Part shown: piece by piece, positions 1-8,657 of the stretch | How positions within the stretch are numbered: the first letter of the stretch is position 1 | How the letters are laid out: each line of letters opens with the position of its first letter | Origin: Paramacrobiotus metropolitanus | Lineage: Eukaryota > Tardigrada > Eutardigrada > Parachela > Macrobiotidae | Assembly (NCBI RefSeq): GCF_019649055.1 | Contig: NW_026570608.1 | Location: 1-30,541 of the forward strand | Length of the DNA stretch: 30,541 nucleotides | Direction: 5' to 3' | The notes under the pieces: model-generated | Told to the model about the DNA's origin: nothing | What the model saw: only the letters and a program-made list of their open reading frames with translations | The model's database searches: none | Program-made: the position numbers and the translations under genes

Positions 1-4
1 TCGT

Positions 5-1117
5 TCACAGCTGACATCGAATCCATTTTGTAATAAATATTGTCCACAAATGCATTTCCGAATTACGTCTTTCTGACTCATGGGAAGTTGGGTCGTGATG
101 TGTTGCTATGTGACCCAGTGATTGAAGCACACTGCGTCGTAATTCCTCAGCGGATGGTCTCTTACTGTTGTCCACATTCAAACATGGGCGGATGATATCA
201 GCTAATGCCGGTGCGAGCTCTTCACTGACGAACGGAACGTAACCAGCCATGATTCGCACGGCAAATTGATGTTGGGTGGTTTTTGCATCCATCGTAAACG
301 TACCGCTTTCTCCCGGGAGAGGGTCGGACTTCTTATACTTGCGTATATGAATTCCACTAGAACGATCAAATAAATCATGCATAATACAACCGACACTCCA
401 GATATCCGTTTTCCGACTCGGAGCCGGGGGCTGCTCCTGACTTCCCATGTGCATAATCTCGGGTGCCATGTATTTGAGCGTTCCACCAACGTTCATGTCG
501 GCGTGCGTCTCACTAGCGGTGTTGTTCCCCATTACCTCTAGACCGTCCAGGTCGCCGATTACCACCGCAGCATGCCGGTCAGCATGGTGTTTCAGGAAGA
601 TATTGCCGGGTTTCAAGTCACCGTGCCTGAGGTGTCGCGCGTGTAAGAATTCCACACCAGTCACGATTTGCAGTGCATAACATAATGCGCTCCCTTGATC
701 TAGAAGCGCATGATCGGCCTTTACTCCGAATAACAGCCTCTCCAAGTCGCCGCCTAGTGCGAAGACGTCAAATTTGCTTCAACAAGGCATAATGTTCATG
801 CCTTCGCAAAGATCCATAAGGATTTCCACAGAAAAGCCAGTATTAGTTGAGAAAAAACTGACTCTGTGAAACGCTACCAGATGTGGGCATTGTAGGCTAA
901 GCAGTGTCACCCATCTGTCCCTGGAACGTTCGCTGACTTTCAAATTTTTCACTTTTGTTTCGTCAATGACTTTGACTGCCGCTTCCTCTTCACCGGTATA
1001 ATTCCCGCGATGTACGATTCTGGCTCTGTAAACGTGTCCAGATGATCCTTGACCAAGACTGTTGCGATGCGAATACACATACAGGCAGTCGCTTCCCATG
1101 TTGTCCAGAATCTTCCC
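5..1117 (-). CDS. Ser/Thr-type protein kinase, two exons
   Basis: Probable protein kinase transferring phosphate from ATP to protein Ser/Thr. Exon 1 runs from ATG 1099 to 802 and exon 2 from 753 to the stop at 5, giving 348 residues. An acceptor-like TTTAG just upstream (exon start near 1115) leaves room for an earlier exon. Visible motifs: glycine loop GQGSSGHVY (16-24), beta-3 lysine in AAVKVID (K43), hinge LMDLCEGGDLERLL, catalytic loop HGDLKPGN (143-150), metal-binding DLD in place of DFG (167-169), APE (196-198) and DIWSVGC. The catalytic loop has Gly where most kinases have Arg (a non-RD type), and DFG has become DLD. The alpha-C glutamate is not evident. Lys43, Asp145, Asn150 and Asp167 are kept, so activity is possible. 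About 80 residues after the APE/DIWSVGC region complete the C-lobe. I cannot assign the family. Confidence 0.85.
754..801 (-). other. 48-nt GC-AG intron in the kinase gene
   Basis: On the minus strand the sequence reads GCGAAG|GCATGA at the 5' site and GCACTAG|GCGGCG at the 3' site. Removing it joins LMDLCEG directly to GDLERLL, the expected hinge of a kinase. It interrupts a codon after base 1. Its length is a multiple of three, and it holds an in-frame TGA (781-779), so retaining it would truncate the protein just after the hinge. Confidence 0.75.
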
Positions 1118-1266
1118 CTAAAGGAAATTGTATTATTTATCTGTCAAGCATCCGATAACCTCCCGATTCAATCAGTTCTAATAATTTCTAGCTAGTGTTC
1201 ACGGTTAAAATACAGTCTACGATATTGCGCATTTCTGTACATAACATATTGAGACAGAGAACAGGT

Positions 1267-1609
1267 GTGTACAAGCCTGTCCGGTAATTTCTGTCGTAAA
1301 GGTACAGCTAGCGCGAAATTTGCGTTTAAATCCATAGCCACGTCACTGCGCTTATCAGATTGACTAAATGCGCTCCGCAGTTAGATTGTCCATTACTACA
1401 GCGACCGTTTTTTAGCCACCTTCCGCCAGGCAGTTACTGTTATTCTCATTAAATTATCTGGCACGCACCAAGCCACCAGCCAGCCAGATGCACGTTACGT
1501 ATGAAAACAGTGTGGCGTGGCGCGCCGTAGCATGGAATTTGGCGTAACACGCAAATTTGTGTATTTCGCTGTATTGAACCGGCAGAAATTACCGGACAAG
1601 CTTGTACAC
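1267..1609. mobile_element. MITE-like element with 27-bp terminal inverted repeats
   Basis: The left end, beginning GTGTACAAGCCTGTCCGG at 1267, is repeated in inverted orientation at 1583-1609 with one mismatch over 27 bp. Similarity continues more weakly inward for about another 40 bp (an AAATTTGCG block is shared). No coding capacity is seen inside, and no clear target duplication flanks it. Probably a non-autonomous DNA transposon. Confidence 0.6.
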
Positions 1610-2869
1610 TGAATTGCTATCGATCTTTATTACAGGGCACTATTCAAAAGGCTGGACCAACGACGCTGATTGGCAGGGTTACCCAGTTTCTGCATTGGCA
1701 GGCGTGTTTATTATGGTGTTTAACATAATCTTCCCGTTAGCAAGTGTATACCACGTACTACAACTACATCACTTTGAAATGAAAAGTGTACAATACCCTT
1801 TCCATTTCAAAGCGATGACTTTTCTCAACAACTGATCAAGTTGGCTGTACATTGTGAATAACGAATCACCGCACCCGCCACATGTGGCGAGTTACATGAT
1901 GAATCATGCTGGGCGCCTCATCGATTAGTAAGGTTAGATAAGTTCCTTTTTGTTCTTCCCTGTCTTTTGAAGTATCGCTGGGATGATTCTTTTTAGAAAC
2001 GGATGAAATGCAAGCGTACATGCAATTACAAGCAAAATTCGATAAGATCGGTTCATAATAAAACTTTTGGGTGCACCTGAATGCATTTAAACTTGCTGAA
2101 TTTCTTTGCTCTCACATCTCGGCAACCCGATGCTACCCGAGAAAAAGGATTTTATGCCTATGCAGTGCAGACAAATCATTTGGTTACCCAGTGCCGAAAA
2201 CCAAATCCCCGACACTGTTCGAAAGTTCCCATCAATGCACACGTATTTCCTGCTATTCCTGTGTATGTACGATGGACCGGGTCACTTATCTTAAGAATAT
2301 CAGTAATGAGTAAAGCCAGAGGAACGCGTGCCGGAACGGTTAGCGTTCGTGCTGATAATGCTGGCCGGCAAAGCATTAGCAGCAGTAAATAATTTGGGTG
2401 CATGAAACACTGTTGAACGGTGACACTATTCACTATCTTTTGCCAATATACATAATATTATGTGGGGTAAATCATATCTGATTTAGCCACACTTAGCTAA
2501 AACCCTGTCTGCCTCAGCATTCCGTTAGTTTTTGGCTTCGCTGTACCTTTGTGTACTTTGCTAAGGACCAAGCTTTCTCAACAGTGGCAATATTGACTTT
2601 TGCAGTTTGAAAAGATTGGCTTATGTACCGCTCGTGTGGATTTATGAGGAAAATATGGGCAGCGACAAGCGAATGAATGTTTGCTTTACGAAGTCGTGAT
2701 GGGCACCGTACAAGCGTTTCTACCGATAATGAAAATAGCACCGTAGTACGAAGTGCAAATAGTCCAAAGATCGATGGTTGCCCGGCACAGCAAAAGTGCG
2801 GCTATCATCGAGTCAGCCATAGCTCGCCACCCTAGTAGCGTTGCTAGCTCTGGCTGTTCAGGGTTGCGT
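1610..2869. other. No supported gene
   Basis: Short overlapping open frames occur on both strands (for example around 1602-1835 and 2071-2433), but none shows family motifs, a credible splice structure, or a single preferred frame. The frame at 1602-1835 includes a hydrophobic stretch but starts inside the inverted repeat of the preceding element. I annotate nothing here. Confidence 0.5.
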
Positions 2870-3053
2870 TCAATGCAATTCAGGTAGGTAGTAATGGCAG
2901 TTAGTTACACTTCGGGCTACGCTGTAGTCATAGTATTTGCAAAGGTTTTCTACCCGTTCAGCAGAAGCACGAGCATTCTTGCGAACGCAAATCGCCAAAA
3001 CGATGCCGAAGACCAAGGCGACACTGCAGGCAATGGATGGACACCACAGCCGT
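2870..3053 (-). CDS. Candidate alternative last exon of the PGRP gene: transmembrane anchor and tail
   Basis: Sixty codons on the minus strand ending at TGA 2872-2870. They encode a hydrophobic helix (PSIACSVALVFGIVLAICV) followed at once by a basic stop-transfer cluster (RKNARAS) and a tail with YYDY and YYLPEL. The preceding PGRP exon ends in CCG TAA, whose bases also form a donor, CC|GTAAAC (intron 3149-3054, 96 nt). Splicing to GAGAG|ACGG at 3053 keeps the frame and replaces the stop by the anchor, giving about 284 residues. A CTAAC branch-like motif lies just upstream of the acceptor, and a nearer CAG is also present. The splice link is inference; an independent exon or chance frame remains possible. 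Confidence 0.4.
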
Positions 3054-3145
3054 CTCTCCTGGTGTTAGCATGGGTCCGGCCGTTCTGCAAAGAAAATCAC
3101 CCTACATCGAGCAATTATACCACAATGTTATCCACAAGCAAAGGT

Positions 3146-4427
3146 TTACGGAGGATTGCGTGGAAAGGTGTCGGGATTGTCAATGTACTGGCTGGCAGTC
3201 GGGCTGAGACGTACTGCAATCACCGAGTAATTGACAGAGACGACATATTCCATGGAAATGGCGCACCGTAACTGCTGGTGCGCCGCTAGGATCGCTTCAT
3301 AAGACATTGGTGCAACGCTTGTGCCTGTAATAAAATATTGTTATTCAGTGGGTTTGACATATTGACAGCTGGGTGAACAGGTGCACCTTCGTACACTTTG
3401 AACAATTGCTTTTCCCAGCATACTGTACAGAAACTGGCTTCTTCGCCACAGAGGCTGAAGTGTTATGCAGGAGTATTATAGTTGTGCAAGAAGGTTCACA
3501 AATATCTCTGAACAGTTCAAAATGCTGGGCGCAGAACACAATAACGTGGATAGACTGGTTTCTGCATGCAAGGGTGCATACCTGCTTCAGGAAAAGTCCC
3601 AATGAAGGCCACCCCGATTCCTTGTGTGTTTAGCGGTTTGTAATAAGCGCCCTTAAGCAGCCATCCTCGACCCTCAAATACCGCTCCATCCATTCCGATC
3701 AAAAAGCTACAGTACAGATACTGTTCGATAAAGCAGGAAAACAGCCCAAAAATATGCAAGTATCGACTTATGATCGAATTGGCTGGCGAATAAAGCAAAT
3801 TACCAGATTCAGATGAGAACATGTACTGTATTATGTGGAAAACTGTCACCATATTACTGTTTCCCCGCAAGATGGGATTAGACATTACTTGTAAGCGATA
3901 TCGGCGAATTTCGTGGTGGATGAAGGCGAGAAGCCCATATGGTCATCCTGTATGGCTTTGACGGTTTTCTTGCAGGACTCCCGATCAGTACACGTCCCGT
4001 GCACCGTGGTGCCGGTTAGCGTCTGCGTGTACACCATGTAGCGCAATGGGTATTGTAGAAAGGTTTTGACCTCGGTTTGGTTATTGTATATCGGATCGCG
4101 CGCATGCCACTCTGAACGGGAAACCATCGCCGGACATGATGCGTTGAACGGAAATGTTCCGTTTCCCGAAGCTCCTGGGATCAACGCGACGTGTTGGATA
4201 TCTTTAATATCTGGAATGATGATTTTTACTCAACAGCGACAAAATTATCTAAGGTTGCGGAGGTGACTTTTGTTTGTGGTTTTGTGGCACCCGTGGTTTG
4301 TCCCCAACCTAAATGCGCGCACGCTAGCAAGGATACCGAATCGCCATAATAGTTACCGTAAACGGGGAAAACGCATACTGTTAAGGTGAAAGCTAAATAA
4401 AATTAACAACACCAGATATGGGAGCAT
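3146..4427 (-). CDS. Peptidoglycan-recognition protein, secreted, predicted non-catalytic
   Basis: PGRP-domain protein of 224 residues, built from exons 4427-4379, 4210-3889, 3706-3582 and 3324-3146; phases agree at all three GT-AG introns (168, 182 and 257 nt). Exon 1 encodes a signal peptide (MLPYLVLLILFSFHLN). The PGRP domain starts near 46 with VSRSEWHAR. It keeps the conserved disulfide pair CTDRESC (C90, C96), IQDDHMGF, the core FADIAYNFLIG, DGAVFEGRGW (130-139) and GIGVAFIGTF, and ends near RLSPTAS. The first amidase zinc ligand (usual HHT) is replaced by YTQ at 77-79, and the GHR histidine reads AVR at 202-204. The cysteine ligand also appears absent. PGRPs bind bacterial cell-wall peptidoglycan in innate immunity; without zinc ligands this one would bind without cutting. 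An alternative 3' exon lies just downstream. Confidence 0.87.
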
Positions 4428-6293
4428 GAATTTAAAAAATAGGTGTAAATATACAGCTAAAGTGCGTATCTATTACTCCTATCGTGAGACCATATTAACG
4501 AAATTAAAATAAAATACCGAACACGCGTCCGGTTTCCGGCAGTACAGACTCTAGCCGCTTACCGGCTGGAACCGCATCGGCAAAAGCACTGGGTACGGTG
4601 GAGTCGGCATATGTGTAGCGAAAAACGCACACAACTGCTATAATCTCACAGGGGTGCAGCATACTTGCTGAATAAATTATAAAACTAAAGAAACGTTAAA
4701 GCGAGTTCTCGAAATGCAAACATGTAGAAAAGGCGATTGATTACTTAATTACAGCTTTTTTATAGTTACGGTTACGGTTATGGTTACAACCGCTCTAGAT
4801 CTTCGAACATACAACAATAGCAGTCATAAATGCAGTAAGAGGTACTGCGAAGGGTCAGCAAATACGATAACAAAAACCTTATCAACTTCGACGTAAAATA
4901 AATCCTAGAAAACGTTGGCCATAAGGATTAGATTTGATGGCGCTGCTGGAGACACACAGAATTAAAATCGTGAAAATAAGACTCGTTTACCGTAAGTCAA
5001 TAAAGTCCGTATGTTAGCACGTAGCACTATGTGTGCGTTAGCTGATAAGGTATTCAAGCGTTTGGTCGCAAACTTGTAAACAGGGGCAGGAGCGGGATGT
5101 ATCTAACAGATGTGTGAAATTATAGCCATATTTAAAAATGCGGCTTTGACGTGCTTTTCGCTGTAGCAGAGGAAAACAAAACGAAGCAATTCAAAACATT
5201 TACTTCAGTGCATAAATTCTTCTTACATATGCTTGTTTCTTTGACAAACAGAAAATAGTCGATCTAATTGTAATTTTGCAATCAGCGATCGTGTCTAAAA
5301 ACGAAGCAAGTTTTACGACATTTGTTGATAAAACCCTTAAGATCAACGTTTTTTTTAAATATTGAAAAGCTGCGCAAAAATTTTTCATTATTAGGTAGAC
5401 TTTGTACATCTCGATTTGTAGTAGAAAGGCTGTACCTTTCTACTACAAAATAGAGAAATGGTATAATAATTTGGTTTGTATTTTGTTCCGTTTGTGGTAT
5501 GTTTGTACTTCTACAAGTGCAAATAAGGCATAATGCATACAATATCTCCGTCAACTTCATAGTACTGTATTAGCGCAAACCTTATAGCGAACTAGAACGG
5601 TAGTAAAAAGTGTATTAATCGTACAGTACATCCGATCCCCAACAGATGATAACGGTAATACTGAGCGCAGTATAAAGCTCTTATAAATTAGCCAACTTCT
5701 GCCGACCGTGCATTAAGAAGCGTCATATCCTCTAGCAAATAACGTTGGTATAGTCTTCACGAAATGCGTTACCGATAACAGATGCGTTACCCAATATTAC
5801 ACCAAGGTTTTAGCATTTTCTCAATTGCCGCAGTTTCCTCTGTTAATTAATTCGCTACTTTAAATTATCGCACTGGAACATTTGGCTGGCATCCCGGGAA
5901 AAAATATATTTATGTTGCACCGCCTTACAGAGCGGTAAGCACAAGTATTTGTGTTTGCCAATAAAGACACTGTTCGTTGGGCTGCCTTGTGCCATCTGTG
6001 ACATTATCAAAGAGAATTTAATTTTAGCGCTTCGCGATTATCAAGAAACGTATTTGTGTCACTGATTCATTAACAACAGCAAATACTATTTTTGGCATTC
6101 TTATCGATAACACGCGTATAAATTCAAATACAAAAGCGATATTTCTTTCTTAACTCGGCAAAATGACCATTTTTATGTCATTCAGCGTCACGTTCATACT
6201 TGTCCAAAACCCGGAAAATCACAGGAATAGAAATGACCTGATAGAAGAGAGCCAGTGGTTTGTGATATTATGAACCGGGAAGCCGGTAGCCAT
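4428..6293. other. Intergenic, AT-rich, no supported gene
   Basis: Upstream of the PGRP gene. I see no exon-like frame with family motifs. One minus-strand frame (5282-5560) begins with a signal-peptide-like MKLTEILYALCLICTC but runs through a perfect DNA hairpin and is AT-rich, so I do not call it. The hairpin at 5415-5449 is listed separately. Confidence 0.5.
5415..5449. repeat. Perfect 15-bp hairpin
   Basis: TTTGTAGTAGAAAGG (5415-5429) is followed by a 5-nt loop and its exact reverse complement (5435-5449). It stands alone in AT-rich intergenic DNA. It is too short for a typical microRNA precursor and may be the remnant of a small inverted-repeat element. Confidence 0.75.
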
Positions 6294-6302
6294 AATTCTT
6301 AT
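6294..6302. repeat. 9-bp target duplication, left (AATTCTTAT)
   Basis: Identical to 6792-6800 on the other side of the foldback element. The pair marks the insertion point. Confidence 0.75.
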
Positions 6303-6791
6303 CGCACCGCGACATTTCGCCGCCGACAACTCGTCGCAGACTTTTAGTCGCAGACATTTCACCGCAAGGTCATCTCGCCTTGCGACGCTTCGTCGTGGGA
6401 CATTCAATCCGCAGGACGTTATGACGTGAGACAATTCGTAAGACGCCGAGACATAATTCCTACAAAATGAATAACTTACTAAACTGAGTAATTCCTAAGA
6501 ATAACAAACCTAAGAATAACCTAAGGAAACCTAAATAAGAACAAGCCTAAGAATAACCTGAAAATAATTTAGAACAACCTAAGAAACCTAAAAGACCTAA
6601 GAAAAGCTCTACAGAAACCCGGAAAACCTGCGAAAATTAAGCGTGTCGAATGTTTTTGCGGCGAAGTCCGCGACCAGACGTCGCAGTTCCGAAATGTCCC
6701 AATGCTCATTGTCCCTAAGCGAAGTATGCCAGCGTTAAAATGTCCTGCGGCGAAATATCACGCTCCCAAATGTCCGGGTGCGACTTGGCGG
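6303..6791. mobile_element. Foldback (FB-like) element A
   Basis: A 489-bp element. The left arm (about 6303-6460) is an array of degenerate short repeats built on GCGACATTTCGCCG / GTCGCAGAC. The right arm (about 6640-6791) carries the same motifs in inverse orientation (GCGGCGAAGT, AAATGTCC). Between them lies a core rich in CCTAAG and AATAACCTAAG. Terminal inverted repeats made of short tandem repeats around a simple core, plus a 9-bp target duplication, are the hallmarks of Drosophila FB elements, which belong with MULE-type transposons. No transposase is encoded. Confidence 0.7.
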
Positions 6792-6800
6792 AATTCTTAT
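6792..6800. repeat. 9-bp target duplication, right (AATTCTTAT)
   Basis: Exact copy of 6294-6302. Confidence 0.75.
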
Positions 6801-6836
6801 AAAACAGCACGATGACAGCTATCATCGTGCTGTTTT
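6801..6836. repeat. 15-bp hairpin abutting foldback element A
   Basis: AAAACAGCACGATGA (6801-6815) and its exact reverse complement (6822-6836) enclose a 6-nt loop. The left arm starts at the base after the target duplication, so the foldback element inserted at the edge of an existing palindrome. Confidence 0.75.
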
Positions 6837-7275
6837 CAGCCAACGCTTTCGCTGCTAGCAGTTAACTTGCCGAGGAATCAGCCGAAGATGGTTTAGCATT
6901 TTGTATTCGAGGAGTGGCTCACAACTCAGACCCTTACTGCGTGATTGTGTCGCCCGCAGAGTAACAGAGTCACACAGCTTCAGGTTTTGACGAATAATTA
7001 CCAGCAACAACTCGCTGCGCTCGGCGCAAACGATAAAAAGTTGATGAAGTTATTCGTGCCTGTATAGTAAAGCCTGTTAAAGCACGGACACAAATCCGAT
7101 AAGTTATCCAGCGTAAATGGTCTGCACTGAAAGCTATAGTGAAAGGCAGTCTTTTTTTGACCGCATGTGACTATGTGGATAATAGAAGGTGCTCAAGCAT
7201 ATAAAGCGATAACCATTCTCCGCTTTTCAACATTTTGGTTGATGTCTAGCTGAAGAACAGTGACAGTTATTTTAG
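6837..7275. other. No supported gene
   Basis: I see no family motif or credible exon. In particular, the upstream SLC6 region expected before the next feature (TM1 with a W-R-F-P-Y-type motif) is not visible here. Confidence 0.45.
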
Positions 7276-7366
7276 ACTTGTACAGCAGGAATGGATCAGG
7301 AATGTTCCTTCTTTACATCGTTGGGATTCCTCTACTTTGTCAAGAGTTCCTAGGCCCAGTATCAAT
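7276..7366 (+). pseudogene. Lone SLC6 transporter-like exon (TM2 region)
   Basis: After the acceptor TTATTTTAG (7275), the frame reads LYSRNGSGMFLLYIVGIP, continues LLCQEFLGPVS, and ends at the donor CAAT|GTAAGC (7366). This follows the SLC6 neurotransmitter/amino-acid symporter pattern L-C-Y-K-N-G-G-G-A-F ... G-I-P-L-L-x-x-E-x-x-L-G-Q, though the helix is shortened and LGQ reads LGP. SLC6 proteins are Na+/Cl- coupled symporters with 12 membrane helices. I find no companion exon on either side: neither the TM1 motif upstream nor TM3 downstream. So it looks like a relic or a stray exon rather than an intact gene. Confidence 0.3.
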
Positions 7367-7710
7367 GTAAGCAAGAAAGGGATTAGTTACTAGAATGATA
7401 ATTTATTACAGGTTGGTAACTCGACTTTGCTCATTTAGTAGAGTTTTCACAATATATTTTAGCTATAACTTGTAGCTTGGAGAACAAATGCAATGGAAGT
7501 TTGACACTATATTGTCCCACGTACTTCGACGGCAGACCGGACACAATCCGCTATTCCTCTATCACCAGGATGCCGCGGGGATAGAGCTACTTCGACGCTA
7601 CCCTGGATTCCTTTTGCCTAGACCGGGGGTTTTCTTAGCATTTATTCAGCATCAGGTGCTGCAAAGACGTCGATTCATCTTAGTGAAATACTTATGATTA
7701 ATTATCATTT

Positions 7711-7719
7711 GTTACCCGC
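7711..7719. repeat. 9-bp target duplication, left (GTTACCCGC)
   Basis: Identical to 8620-8628 across foldback element B. Confidence 0.8.
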
Positions 7720-8619
7720 CGCGTCCGATCACTTCGGCCGCGTTACATTTCGGCCGCACTGGTTCACTTCGGCCAACGTTCACTTCGGCCGCGGCTCACT
7801 TCGGCCAACACTCAATTCGGCCAACGCTCATTTCGGCAAATGGACGTTTCGGCCATCATAGCTTTTGTTTGGGTTTCCCATGTTTTCTAGGTTTGTCTTA
7901 GGTTTGTTATGTTTTCTTAAGTTTCTTAGGTTTATAAATTTCTTAGGTTTCTTAGGTTTTTTAATTTATTAGGTTTCTTAGGTTTTTTAATTTCTTAGGT
8001 TTCTTGGGCTTTCTTAGGTTTTCCACAATATCTTAAGTTTATAAATTTCTTAGGTTTCTTAGGTTTCTTAGGTTTTTTTAAGTTTTTTTTATGTTTCTTA
8101 GGTTTTTTTAGGTTATCTTAGGTATGTTAGGTTTTTTAGTTGTTCTTTGATCTAATGTTTTCATAGGTGTTCTTAGGTTATCCTTGTTTTCTTTATGAAA
8201 TGAAGATTTCTTCATGATTTCCTTAAATGTCGTACGGTTAAATTTTCAGTGCTCTCCCTTGACTGTAGACTTCGTAACCATGATCATCGGCCTTATGACG
8301 GTCGACGAGGTGTTCATCAGAACAATCGGGAAAGAGAGACATGATGTTGACTGTTACACTTCAAAAAATTGCTCAAACAAATTGTGCGTACGAGTACAAA
8401 ATGAAACAGAACAAAATTTCGCGTATTAGGAGAAATAGCATGTTACGCGGTGCAGGTTAAAAGTTTTGGTATTTCCGCCGAAATGTGCTGTGGCCGAACT
8501 GAGTTGCGGCCGAAAAGAATGACGGCCAAAGTGAATGGCGGCCGAAGTGAATGGCGGCCGAAAAGCTTTGGCCGAAATGAGCGCGGCCGAAATGAAAACG
8601 GCCGAAGTGATCGGTAGCC
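7720..8619. mobile_element. Foldback (FB-like) element B
   Basis: A 900-bp element between perfect 9-bp duplications. The left arm (7720-7857) holds about eight degenerate units of roughly 16 bp of the type TCACTTCGGCCAACG. The right arm (about 8468-8619) carries the inverse form (CGGCCGAAGTGA). The outer ends match as an inverted repeat (CCGATCACTTCGGCCG). The core begins with about 300 bp of TTTCTTAGGT-like repeats (7880-8190), then about 270 bp of non-repetitive DNA with a 71-codon frame (8214-8429). Same design as element A, with a different arm motif. No transposase is seen, so it is probably moved in trans. Confidence 0.75.
8214..8429 (+). CDS. Short open frame inside foldback element B, unknown
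   Basis: Seventy-one codons starting ATG ATT TCC, in the only non-repetitive part of the element. The product would have a hydrophobic stretch (VDFVTMIIGLM) and a cysteine-containing C-terminus (CYTSKNCSNKLC). I recognise no family. It may be captured host DNA or a chance frame in an AT-rich segment. Confidence 0.15.
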   Translation: MISLNVVRLNFQCSPLTVDFVTMIIGLMTVDEVFIRTIGKERHDVDCYTSKNCSNKLCVRVQNETEQNFAY

Positions 8620-8628
8620 GTTACCCGC
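8620..8628. repeat. 9-bp target duplication, right (GTTACCCGC)
   Basis: Exact copy of 7711-7719. Confidence 0.8.
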
Positions 8629-8657
8629 AGTTTGCTTTATGTTATTTAGAACCCTAA

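Noticed and set aside
2775-2886. Plus-strand exon MVARHSKSAAIIESAIARHP... ending in a GTAGGT donor
   Set aside because: No partner exon was found, and it lies just beside and slightly overlapping the better minus-strand transmembrane exon.
5282-5560. Small secreted protein on the minus strand (signal-peptide-like start)
   Set aside because: AT-rich, no homologous pattern, and the frame runs through a perfect DNA hairpin.
7720-7860. CRISPR-like spaced repeats
   Set aside because: The repeats are degenerate, about 16 bp, without unique spacers, mirrored at the other end of the element, and in an animal-type sequence.
7880-8190. TTAGG-rich tract as an interstitial telomere
   Set aside because: Units are irregular TTTCTTAGGT-like and lie inside a transposable element with a target duplication.
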